Shown here: one piece after another, positions 1-5,839 of the stretch | Position numbering within the stretch: the first letter of the stretch is position 1 | How the letters are laid out: the number at the start of each line of letters is the position of its first letter | NCBI GenBank assembly: GCA_030654205.1 | Contig: JAURXW010000299.1 | Coordinates: forward strand, 1 to 7,622 | Length of the DNA: 7,622 nucleotides | Direction of reading: 5' to 3' | Origin: Bacteriovorax sp. | Lineage (GTDB): Bacteria > Bdellovibrionota > Bacteriovoracia > Bacteriovoracales > Bacteriovoracaceae | Position numbers and translations under genes: made by a program | Notes under the pieces: generated by a model | The model's database searches: none | What the model was told of the DNA's origin: nothing | The model's input: the letters and a program-made list of their open reading frames with translations, nothing else

Positions 1-1
1 T

Positions 2-373
2 ACAGGAGCTGTATTGGTAGCATTAGGAAGTGAAGTATGTGGACTTTTCTCTAATAATCAAAAACTGGCGGACTCACTTTTAAAAGCAGCAAAAAATACT
101 GACGAATACATGTGGCAACTTCCGATCATAGATGAGCACAAAAATGATATGAAGGCGTTAGTTGCTGATTTAAAAAATATTGGTTCAAACGGAAATGGCG
201 GATCTGCTAAGGGTGCCGCCTTTATAGAATATTTTGTTGAACCAGGAATTGCTTGGGCCCATTTGGATATCGCAGGGATTGGAGACTCTCAAGGTCATCT
301 ATCTTACTGTTCAGCAAAAGGTGCTTCTGGATTAATCATTAGAACACTTCTTGATTATCTAAAGAACGTCTAA
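2..373 (+). CDS. pepA: Leucyl aminopeptidase (M17), C-terminal fragment cut by window edge
   Basis: This is the last 123 residues of a cytosolic M17 leucyl aminopeptidase, a metal-dependent hexameric enzyme that removes N-terminal residues from peptides. The gene runs off the left edge, so its true start is not visible; the frame is open from base 2. The first residues, TGAVLVALG, match the family's segment just after the catalytic arginine region. Further on are WQLPI (family W-R-L-P), an IGSNGNGGSAKGAAF stretch (family N-I-G-G-x-x-G-G-x-I-x-A-G-x-F) and AWAHLDIAG, a near-invariant M17 signature. The metal-binding NTDAEGRL motif and the catalytic lysine and arginine lie outside the window and cannot be checked. 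The stop is followed 16 bases later by trmL on the same strand, suggesting cotranscription. The family call is firm; the physiological substrate is not known. Confidence 0.93.
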   Translation, partial: TGAVLVALGSEVCGLFSNNQKLADSLLKAAKNTDEYMWQLPIIDEHKNDMKALVADLKNIGSNGNGGSAKGAAFIEYFVEPGIAWAHLDIAGIGDSQGHLSYCSAKGASGLIIRTLLDYLKNV

Positions 374-389
374 ACTAAGTAAGTACAAG

Positions 390-857
390 ATGTCTCAATT
401 TAAAATTGTATTAGTTGCGCCAGAAATTCCCGGTAATACCGGGAGTATCGGGCGCACTTGCGTCGCTCTAGATCTTGAACTTATTCTCATCAAACCACTG
501 GCCTTTGATATAACGGAAAAAGCAGTCAGACGAGCGGGACTCGATTACTGGAAACACGTAAATATTAAAACCTATGAAAATTTTGAAGACTTCTTGGCCA
601 ATGAAAAGCCAGAAGTTGCACAAATGTTTTTCTTTTCAATAACTGCCAAGAAAACTCACTTTGATGCTGAATTTAAAAAAGATTGTTACTTAATATTCGG
701 AAGCGAGACCAAAGGCCTAGATGATTACATCTTAAAAGCCTACTCAGAGAAACTTATAGCACTTCCAATGTATTCTGAACACATTCGCTCGCTAAACCTC
801 TCGAACGCGGCTACGGCCGCAGCTTACGAGGCCATAAGACAAATAAACTTCACTTAA
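390..857 (+). CDS. trmL: tRNA (cytidine/uridine(34)-2'-O)-methyltransferase TrmL
   Basis: A SPOUT-class (trefoil-knot) methyltransferase that uses S-adenosylmethionine to methylate the 2'-OH of wobble nucleotide 34 in certain leucine tRNAs. The protein has 155 residues, almost the same as E. coli TrmL (157), and is a minimal single-domain SPOUT enzyme. Motif 1 is PEIPGNTGSIGRTC (11-24), with the conserved Asn16 and Arg22. The TrmL-typical RRAGLDYW is at 47-54. Motif 2, FGSETKGL, is at 103-110 with Glu106. Motif 3, IRSLNLSNAA, is at 132-141 with the Ser-x-Asn-x-Ser-Asn knot/cofactor loop. No clear Shine-Dalgarno precedes the ATG, only a purine-rich stretch (AAGTACAAG), but the start places the first β-strand (FKIVLVAPEIP) correctly. 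It probably shares a transcript with pepA upstream. A hairpin terminator starts 4 bases after the stop. Confidence 0.95.
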   Translation: MSQFKIVLVAPEIPGNTGSIGRTCVALDLELILIKPLAFDITEKAVRRAGLDYWKHVNIKTYENFEDFLANEKPEVAQMFFFSITAKKTHFDAEFKKDCYLIFGSETKGLDDYILKAYSEKLIALPMYSEHIRSLNLSNAATAAAYEAIRQINFT

Positions 858-860
858 AAT

Positions 861-891
861 AAAAAATGCCGCTAATAAAGCGGCATTTTTT
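861..891. terminator. Bidirectional intrinsic terminator between convergent genes
   Basis: A perfect 13-bp stem: AAAAAATGCCGCT (861-873) pairs with AGCGGCATTTTTT (879-891) around a 5-base AATAA loop. The A6 and T6 flanks give a U-tract on both strands. It lies 4 bases after the trmL stop and 24 bases after the stop of the convergent protease gene, so it can end both transcripts. Confidence 0.93.
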
Positions 892-914
892 ATTTCAATA
901 TCTAATGAAAGTAA

Positions 915-1784
915 TTATCTCAAAGTTGGCTTGGCCAATACGCACCCTGCACGATTTAAATCAATATTAAAGTCTGGACTTAAACATGAATAAATATTGA
1001 AAGTTTGTTGACCGTATTTTTTATCTTTTAAGACAGTAACAGCGCCGTCTTTAGTAACTTCACATGGATTGTTTACAGTGCAACGCTGTCCATCTTCATT
1101 TGCAGTGTTATTGATTGCAATAACTGATCTTGTACCTTTTGAAATAATTGGAGAACCTGAAGTTCCACCAATTGTATTACAGGTATCAGTGTAACGAATA
1201 GAATCTTTAAACAACCAATCTCCTTCTTTTAAATTAAAAATGAAGGCATCGATTGCACATGAGTATCCACGGTCCCAATATCCAGAAACAATTTCAATAT
1301 CCGTACCGATACTTGGTCTAACAGTATCTAAATTGAATGATTGAATATTAAATTTCTTTTGGATCTCTTGGTAAGTCTGAGTTAACTCATAAATTGCAAT
1401 ATCAGTATCAGTCATCGCTGCGTAAATAACTTTTGAAGTTGTAATTGGGAAAAGTTTCATTTGCTTATCGAAAATTTTCATCGATCTTTTTGCAGAAGCA
1501 TTAACTACAACTTCTCCTGGCTTAAGCATTCCACCAAATGGGCCACTAGAATAACAATGTCCATTAGTAAGGACTAAAGCCTTAGCTGTAAGCGGTTGAC
1601 CCGAAAGTCTAATAAGTGATCCAGAACAGTTTGAAAGCTTTACGATACCTTCAAAATCATAATCAGTTTGATTGTCGTTGAATTGAATTGAGCCTGTTGT
1701 CTTAAGAGCATCAAACGGAGCTTTTGGAATTGCATAAGCAGAGGCCATAAGCGAGATTGATAAAAGCAGTGTAAATAATTTCAT
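915..1784 (-). CDS. Exported trypsin-like (S1/V8-type) serine protease
   Basis: A predicted secreted serine endopeptidase of the chymotrypsin fold, 289 residues from the chosen start. The N-terminus MKLFTLLLSISLMASAYA is a Sec signal peptide with an Ala-x-Ala cleavage site after residue 18 and no lipobox, so the product should reach the periplasm or exterior. The catalytic triad is readable: His76 in LTNGHC, Asp128 in DTDIAIYEL (Asp126 is an alternative) and Ser209 in GGTSGSP. The G-x-S-G-S-P form resembles V8/glutamyl endopeptidase-like members more than trypsin's GDSGGP. Eight cysteines (53, 77, 176, 202, 235, 241, 267, 281) could form four disulfides; Cys53-Cys77 fits the conserved pair flanking the catalytic His. 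An ATG three codons upstream (1793) is in frame, but it abuts the AAGGA ribosome site, so 1784 is preferred. There is no obvious long propeptide, and substrate specificity cannot be read from the sequence. The gene is transcribed alone between two terminators and converges on trmL. Confidence 0.88.
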   Translation of the reverse strand: MKLFTLLLSISLMASAYAIPKAPFDALKTTGSIQFNDNQTDYDFEGIVKLSNCSGSLIRLSGQPLTAKALVLTNGHCYSSGPFGGMLKPGEVVVNASAKRSMKIFDKQMKLFPITTSKVIYAAMTDTDIAIYELTQTYQEIQKKFNIQSFNLDTVRPSIGTDIEIVSGYWDRGYSCAIDAFIFNLKEGDWLFKDSIRYTDTCNTIGGTSGSPIISKGTRSVIAINNTANEDGQRCTVNNPCEVTKDGAVTVLKDKKYGQQTFNIYSCLSPDFNIDLNRAGCVLAKPTLR

Positions 1785-1792
1785 TTGGACCA

Positions 1793-1797
1793 TCCTT
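1793..1797 (-). promoter_or_regulatory. Ribosome binding site deciding the protease start
   Basis: AAGGA on the minus strand lies 8 bases before the ATG at 1784. The alternative ATG at 1793 directly abuts this site with no spacer, which is why the shorter product is annotated. Confidence 0.7.
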
Positions 1798-1818
1798 GGA
1801 GAAACAAATTGAAGGATA

Positions 1819-1846
1819 ATCGTAGAACGCGAAGAACCATTTGCAA
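1819..1846 (-). promoter_or_regulatory. Candidate σ70-type promoter of the protease gene
   Basis: On the minus strand, TTGCAA (1841-1846) and TACGAT (1819-1824) sit 16 bases apart, each matching four of six consensus positions. The site lies between the upstream terminator (1902-1927) and the protease, and would give a leader of roughly 28 bases. A promoter is needed in this gap because a strong terminator precedes it, but this exact assignment is only a pattern match. Confidence 0.35.
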
Positions 1847-1901
1847 ACTAAATCTTGTCCAAAAAATAATGACATTTACTTTCAAATCGTCTTTTAAAAA
1901 T

Positions 1902-1927
1902 AAAAAAGCCAGGATTTCTCCTGGCTT
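1902..1927 (-). terminator. Intrinsic terminator with GAAA loop after the larger β-barrel gene
   Basis: A perfect 9-bp stem (1906-1914 with 1919-1927). Read on the minus strand the loop is GAAA, a stable GNRA tetraloop, and the stem runs into a U6 tract (1907-1902). It lies 31 bases beyond the stop of the 446-residue barrel gene. The plus strand has no U-tract, so it acts on minus-strand transcripts only. Confidence 0.9.
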
Positions 1928-1958
1928 CATATCTAAAAAATCATTGTGTGAATGAAAG

Positions 1959-3299
1959 TTAGTATTTGTAAGTAAGACCAACACTAGTTTCTAGGTTGCT
2001 TGCTGAAAGAATACCTTTTTTAGAACCATTTGTTCCTGTTGGGCCAACTGCTCCAATTAAACCATCAATCGATAATTGATCAAATACTAGAGTCGCTCCA
2101 GCGTTTACAGCAGTTGAATTAGCAATTGTTGATTTTCCATTAGCTCCATAGTTTAAGGCAATTAAACTTTTTGCAACTGGATTCAGATTTTCTTCTTTTT
2201 TGTTGTCTTTTGTACCGTAGATATTTTGTACAACTGATCCTCTGAGTGTTAACCAATCAGTGGCCTTTGCTTCATATCCTAAAACTAAAGGAATAACCAA
2301 AGTTCTCACTTCTGTCTTAGTAGTGTAATTTAAGTTAATCTCTGTTTTTTTAGCAGCAAGTGAAGCGAAAAGCTTATCACCATTATTTACATCAAAGTCT
2401 CTTCCCCAACCTAAGTAATAACTTGTGAAGTCACCTTTAATCGTTCCATTTTGACCACTAAAAGTACCAAACGTACCGGCCCCAGCTGCTTTTAGTGCTG
2501 CATAGTTATTGTAACTGTCGGATTGCTCCCAGCCGTAATGCTTAACATATCCAAAAATTCTATTTTTTTCATCTAAAAGATAAGAACCGCCGGCATGAAC
2601 ACCAAACTTTCCCTTAAATTCTTGAGCAACTGTAGTTGTCCCAAGACCTAGGGCCGCATGGTTTATTGTTTCATTTGAACTCGACTTACTTCCAAGTGAA
2701 AGATTTAGATGAGTATCCCAATTTGCACCAATCAAACCACCACGAACAGTATAAGCTGAATCTTTAGAATTTCTAGATTCATCTTTTCCTGCAGAATAAA
2801 GTCCATTTACGGCCCATTTAGTTCCATTATCGCCACCAAAAAATACATCAATTTGATTATCTGCCGTTTGAAGCATTTTAGAAGACGGTGTCGCACCTGA
2901 AAAATTCAGCGATGAGGCAGCCGATGTTCCAGCTACTCTCAAAAGTGAAGATGTGTTAGATTCGTTACCGTAGTAAAGACCAAAAACATATTCTCCGTAT
3001 TTTTTAAATGCTCCACCTTGGGCCTTTGGACTTGTTGAAGATATTAAAGTTGAATTCGAAGGAGATGGTGTCCCAGTTATCGAAGCATCTTGTCCAGTAC
3101 TCCCCCAATCAAATTCAGCCTGATTTGGGTAAAGGTTAATATTTGCAACGTTCAAGAAAATATTTCTTGAATCAGAAATATAGTACATTCCTTCGTTATC
3201 TGTTTCATTCATCCCAAGTGCAAGTAGTCTTGCTTGAGAAGCGAAAGCCGAAGAAGAAAGTACAATTAAAGCACTTCCTATCATCATAATTTTTTTCAT
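1959..3299 (-). CDS. Predicted outer-membrane β-barrel protein, larger paralogue of a tandem pair
   Basis: A 446-residue exported protein, predicted to be an outer-membrane β-barrel of unknown specific function. MKKIMMIGSALIVLSSSAFA is a Sec signal peptide, with cleavage after Ala20. The mature part is rich in Gly, Ser, Asn and Thr with alternating polar/hydrophobic stretches, and ends in VGLTYKY, an aromatic C-terminus like a BAM β-signal. It is clearly paralogous to the gene upstream. Shared segments include ISDSRNIF near residue 41, the AT-x-WL-xx-RG-x-V-x-QN motif, ANST-x-V-x-AGATL and SKKGILS-x-SNL near the end. It is about 80 residues longer, with extra Ser/Thr/Gly-rich stretches where surface loops could lie. 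The paralogue's FadL-like N-P-A after the RNIF motif is N-V-A here (50-52). An in-frame ATG at 3317 is rejected because AGGAG fits the ATG at 3299. Porin, transporter or adhesin are all possible. Confidence 0.8.
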   Translation of the reverse strand: MKKIMMIGSALIVLSSSAFASQARLLALGMNETDNEGMYYISDSRNIFLNVANINLYPNQAEFDWGSTGQDASITGTPSPSNSTLISSTSPKAQGGAFKKYGEYVFGLYYGNESNTSSLLRVAGTSAASSLNFSGATPSSKMLQTADNQIDVFFGGDNGTKWAVNGLYSAGKDESRNSKDSAYTVRGGLIGANWDTHLNLSLGSKSSSNETINHAALGLGTTTVAQEFKGKFGVHAGGSYLLDEKNRIFGYVKHYGWEQSDSYNNYAALKAAGAGTFGTFSGQNGTIKGDFTSYYLGWGRDFDVNNGDKLFASLAAKKTEINLNYTTKTEVRTLVIPLVLGYEAKATDWLTLRGSVVQNIYGTKDNKKEENLNPVAKSLIALNYGANGKSTIANSTAVNAGATLVFDQLSIDGLIGAVGPTGTNGSKKGILSASNLETSVGLTYKY

Positions 3300-3306
3300 T
3301 TTAGTA

Positions 3307-3311
3307 CTCCT
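3307..3311 (-). promoter_or_regulatory. Ribosome binding site of the larger β-barrel gene
   Basis: AGGAG on the minus strand lies 7 bases before the ATG at 3299. It falls inside the reading frame of the upstream in-frame ATG (3317), so it favours the MKKIMM start, which also gives a clean signal peptide. Confidence 0.75.
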
Positions 3312-3340
3312 AAACATTTTAGCCGTGTGTGGAAATTCTT

Positions 3341-3367
3341 AAAAAAAAGCCCTCCGAAGAGGGCCTT
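3341..3367 (-). terminator. Intrinsic terminator with UUCG loop between the two β-barrel genes
   Basis: On the minus strand the sequence reads AAG-GCCCTC-TTCG-GAGGGC followed by T8. The 6-bp GC-rich stem (3349-3354 with 3359-3364), extended by a G-U and two A-U pairs, carries the exceptionally stable C(UUCG)G tetraloop. The U8 tract is at 3348-3341. It starts 20 bases after the stop of the smaller barrel gene and ends 41 bases before the start codon of the next one. Confidence 0.93.
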
Positions 3368-3386
3368 GTAAAAATCTTTTTAAGAA

Positions 3387-4490
3387 CTAGAACCAGTAAG
3401 AAACACCAACTCTAGACATTAGGTTGCTTGTAGAAAGTATACCTTTTTTAGAAGTTGCTGTAGCTGCACCAGTTGAATCAGTTGTACCAACTGAACCATC
3501 AACTTTAAGTTTTCCGAAATTAAGAGTTGCACCAGCATCTACAGTTGTAGAGTTTGCATTAGTAGTTTTCTTGCCAGCAGTATTTTTTGTTTCACCAAGA
3601 ATTACATTTTGGTGAACATTTCCTCTAACTACTAACCATGAAGTTGCGTCAGCTTCGAATCCAAGAGTAACTGGAATTTTGTTTGTCTTAGTTTTTCCAG
3701 TACCTGTAATGTTAGTGTCATCTGCAATTGAAACGTGAGCATCAGTAATAACTCTAGCTGTAGGGTTAATTTCATGAACACGACCAGCACCAACAACGAT
3801 TTCTGAAGATTTTCTAGTCGTTGTTACAGCAGCAATTGTTAAATCAGCTTTAGTTGCTTCGTATGAAGCAAAGAATGTTACGCTTGACCATTTATATGAT
3901 CCACCAACTAAATAAGATGGCTTCAATTTATATTGGTTAGCTGCTAAAAGTGTATTTCCTTCTGACTTATCAGAAAGATCTACGTTTAAATATCCTTCTG
4001 CGTCTCCAGAAACAACTCCAAGACCTAAACCGAATGCTGTATTTTTCTTAGCAACTGTTCCTGATTCATCTTTAGCATTAGCGTAATGAACTTTCGCTCC
4101 CCACTGAACGCCCATATCCCCTGAAAGGAATAGGTCAAGACCATTATCTTGAGTTAAAAATCCAGAAGTAGTTCTTCCATTATCCAATCCATCGTTACCT
4201 AAATAAAGACCGTAGTTGAAAGATCCCATTTCACGGAAAAATCCACCTTCAGCGCGTGGAGCAAGAACTGAATCATCAGCTCCAGCAGCAGCAGTTGTTC
4301 CCCATTCAGTTACGATGTAATTTTTTGTAGAGTTTAATAGAGCAGGGTTTCTAAAAATGTTTCTTGAGTCAGAAAGATATTCTGATCCACGAGTTGAGCT
4401 TTGTCCTAATGCTTCCATTCTTGCTTTCGAAGCGAAAGCACTTGTTGATAGAACTGCAAGTCCTGCAATTACTAATACGTTTCTTTTCAT
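3387..4490 (-). CDS. Predicted outer-membrane β-barrel protein, smaller paralogue of a tandem pair
   Basis: A 367-residue exported protein with Sec signal peptide MKRNVLVIAGLAVLSTSAFA (cleavage after Ala20), a Gly/Thr/Ala-rich mature part with alternating β-type pattern, and a terminal VGVSYWF with a C-terminal Phe, the classical outer-membrane β-signal. Near the N-terminus, YLSDSRNIFRNPALL (38-52) recalls the N-P-A hatch motif of FadL/OMPP1-type barrels, which suggests but does not prove a hydrophobic-substrate transporter or related fold. Later landmarks are GLYLGNDG, LFLSGDMGVQWG, KDESG, AT-x-WLVVRG and SKKGILSTSNL, all echoed in the 446-residue neighbour downstream. The start is supported by AAGGAG 8 bases before the ATG. 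A consensus -35 and a palindromic leader lie upstream and a UUCG terminator follows, features compatible with strong expression. No specific substrate can be assigned. Confidence 0.82.
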   Translation of the reverse strand: MKRNVLVIAGLAVLSTSAFASKARMEALGQSSTRGSEYLSDSRNIFRNPALLNSTKNYIVTEWGTTAAAGADDSVLAPRAEGGFFREMGSFNYGLYLGNDGLDNGRTTSGFLTQDNGLDLFLSGDMGVQWGAKVHYANAKDESGTVAKKNTAFGLGLGVVSGDAEGYLNVDLSDKSEGNTLLAANQYKLKPSYLVGGSYKWSSVTFFASYEATKADLTIAAVTTTRKSSEIVVGAGRVHEINPTARVITDAHVSIADDTNITGTGKTKTNKIPVTLGFEADATSWLVVRGNVHQNVILGETKNTAGKKTTNANSTTVDAGATLNFGKLKVDGSVGTTDSTGAATATSKKGILSTSNLMSRVGVSYWF

Positions 4491-4514
4491 TCAATCTTCT
4501 CCTTGAAGTTAAAC

Positions 4515-4531
4515 AAAGTATTAAATACTTT
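4515..4531 (-). repeat. Inverted repeat in the leader of the smaller β-barrel gene
   Basis: A perfect inverted repeat, AAAGTATT (4515-4522) and AATACTTT (4524-4531), with one central base. Pairing can continue outward through ACA/TGT if one extra T is bulged. It lies 11-14 bases upstream of the AAGGAG site. It could be a 5' mRNA hairpin or a DNA operator; the sequence does not say which. Confidence 0.6.
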
Positions 4532-4553
4532 TGTCCTTTTAAAATTCACGTCT

Positions 4554-4589
4554 TTTATAAATGTTGTGTTCAGTCGTTGTGTTTGTCAA
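4554..4589 (-). promoter_or_regulatory. Candidate promoter region of the smaller β-barrel gene
   Basis: On the minus strand TTGACA (4584-4589) is a perfect -35 consensus. The hexamer 17 bases downstream, CAACAT (4561-4566), is a poor -10. A better TATAAA (4554-4559) lies at a 24-base spacing, too long for ordinary σ70. Either a non-standard -10 or activator help is implied if this is the promoter. The leader would be about 55-65 bases. Confidence 0.4.
4563..4583 (+). repeat. 8-bp direct repeat between -35 and -10 candidates
   Basis: GTTGTGTT occurs at 4563-4570 and again at 4576-4583, with the 5-base CAGTC between them (13-base period). On the transcribed strand this is AACACAAC twice, immediately after the TTGACA hexamer. 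The placement suggests a binding site for a regulator contacting one helical face, but this is inference. Confidence 0.55.
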
Positions 4590-4599
4590 CACACCACGG

Positions 4600-5745
4600 T
4601 TAGATTTTTTTGAGCAGCATTGAGTGAACAAGCAGCGCTCGGGCCATGATATCGACTTCGCTCTTTGAATATTCGAAGCTTAAATCTTCGCACTGTGTAT
4701 CAATAATAGGGGCATTGATTCCAAGCAAGAATAGATTTTTAGATTCATTTTTCCCTTCAGTAAGCGAGCGCATGAAGAGATCGTTGTCAATTTTCAGACA
4801 CCCAATTTCTTGCTCTAAAACGATATATTCCCGGGCTTTTATTTTTGAATATTTTTCAAAAATTTTTTCCATATTCTTTTTTAGAAGGCGAATAACCTTA
4901 GAAACATCTTCTTCAGAAGCTTGGTCTTCATCTAAAAAGTGAATAAACTCAATTTCTTGTTCTTCGCTTTTGCTATTAAGAAGCAAATTAAACTCTCCAA
5001 CAAAATGCCCCCAATCGTGGGTATAGCTCAACGGAATAAATAATGTTTCTTGCATTTCGCTAATTGGTTTTTCAAATATAAATTTTACGAATAAAGCAGA
5101 AGGTGTTTTTGTACTCTCACAAAATTCAATAAATACATCAGAGAGTTCATTTTTTTGTGAGTAAAATTCAAGGTATTGGTAGGGAGATTGACCAAAATAT
5201 AATTTCTCACATTCAAACTCTGTTCCATTTAGGCATTCAACTTTAAACCCATCATTATAACGACTAATCGATTTAAGTCTCACTTGATAAGCTTCTGAAT
5301 TTAATTTGCTTAGAAACTCTTCCGCGATTTTTAATTCAGGAAAAATCATTTCTGCATTTATATTAAAACGAGTTGTTGCAAAAAATTCTTCATTGAACTT
5401 TAGCGCTTCAGGCTTACTTCGTCCTCCAAAACTCTTCCAAGTCATATCTTTATAAAACAGGGCCTGTCCTGAAGTTATTTCTGAAATGGCCTCAGGATAT
5501 AGTGCCTTAATTATTTTTTGATTGTTTTCGCCGCGAACTGTACTTGGTCCTTTAGGAAGTAAGTCAGATTTTAAGATAGTATCCTCAGACAAAAGTCGAA
5601 CTTGGTCCTGGCCATATTTTTCTTGCAGGGCCCTGTAAGTCGTAAGTGCGAAGATATCTTTACCTACAACCAAATGTTTGGCTTGGATAAATTCTTTTTC
5701 AACAACAACTACTTTTTTTAATTTATGAAGATCTTTGAAGGCCAT
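4600..5745 (-). CDS. Divergent Rossmann-like (FAD/NAD-oxidoreductase-like) protein, function unknown
   Basis: A 381-residue protein without a signal peptide or membrane segment, so probably cytosolic. I do not recognise a specific family. Residues 23-40 (KHLVVGKDIFALTTYRAL) have the βαβ shape of an N-terminal dinucleotide-binding fold, followed by a second strand QVRLLSED. Near the C-terminus KNLFLLGINAP (336-346) resembles the strand-plus-glycine segment that closes the FAD site in amine-oxidase-type flavoproteins. However, the G-x-G-x-x-G pattern is G-K-D-I-F-A: two of three glycines are replaced, one by Asp, so cofactor binding may be lost or altered. The middle is rich in Glu, Lys and Phe. 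The start at 5745 is chosen over an in-frame GTG at 5769 because AAAGGA lies 9 bases before this ATG. The gene sits 144 bases downstream of the MltD gene, with hairpins between, and 109 bases before a β-barrel gene with no clear terminator. Confidence 0.6.
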   Translation of the reverse strand: MAFKDLHKLKKVVVVEKEFIQAKHLVVGKDIFALTTYRALQEKYGQDQVRLLSEDTILKSDLLPKGPSTVRGENNQKIIKALYPEAISEITSGQALFYKDMTWKSFGGRSKPEALKFNEEFFATTRFNINAEMIFPELKIAEEFLSKLNSEAYQVRLKSISRYNDGFKVECLNGTEFECEKLYFGQSPYQYLEFYSQKNELSDVFIEFCESTKTPSALFVKFIFEKPISEMQETLFIPLSYTHDWGHFVGEFNLLLNSKSEEQEIEFIHFLDEDQASEEDVSKVIRLLKKNMEKIFEKYSKIKAREYIVLEQEIGCLKIDNDLFMRSLTEGKNESKNLFLLGINAPIIDTQCEDLSFEYSKSEVDIMARALLVHSMLLKKI

Positions 5746-5754
5746 TCTTGATAT

Positions 5755-5760
5755 TCCTTT
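5755..5760 (-). promoter_or_regulatory. Ribosome binding site partly inside an inverted repeat
   Basis: AAAGGA on the minus strand lies 9 bases before the ATG at 5745 and decides that start. Its first four bases (5757-5760) belong to the downstream arm of the 15-bp inverted repeat, so a transcript containing both arms would partly hide it. Confidence 0.65.
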
Positions 5761-5807
5761 GAAGTACACTTTATAGAAAGTTTAAAAAAACCAAGTGTAC
5801 TTCAAAG
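5757..5807. repeat. Perfect 15-bp inverted repeat upstream of the orphan Rossmann-like gene
   Basis: CTTTGAAGTACACTT (5757-5771) is the exact reverse complement of AAGTGTACTTCAAAG (5793-5807), separated by 21 bases. Neither strand shows a U-tract after the stem, so it is not a normal terminator. On the minus strand the spacer contains TATAAA (5770-5775, sharing two bases with one arm), so the arms could also bracket a promoter as operators. The repeat overlaps the ribosome binding site of the downstream gene. Confidence 0.85.
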
Positions 5808-5839
5808 AAAAAGAAACTGAGAAGCGAAATTTTAGGAAT

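Noticed and set aside
1785..1793. Longer N-terminus (MVQ) for the protease
   Set aside because: That ATG directly abuts the AAGGA ribosome site with no spacer, and adding three residues does not improve the signal peptide.
1781..1984. Minus-strand open frame of 67 codons between the larger β-barrel and the protease
   Set aside because: It runs through the barrel gene's end and straight across the strong intrinsic terminator at 1902-1927, which makes translation of this product implausible.
3424..3615. Open frame of 63 codons on the plus strand inside the smaller β-barrel gene
   Set aside because: It lies antisense within a well-supported gene, shows no recognisable motif and has no convincing ribosome site; it is a shadow of the Thr/Ser-rich coding strand.
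4364..4603. Plus-strand open frame of 79 codons across the β-barrel promoter region
   Set aside because: Overlaps the barrel's signal-peptide region and its promoter and leader elements on the opposite strand; no ribosome site or motif.
4646..4942. Open frame of 98 codons on the plus strand inside the Rossmann-like gene
   Set aside because: Fully antisense to a longer frame with a good ribosome site; its composition (Ser/Phe/Ile-rich) is that expected from reversed Lys/Glu codons.
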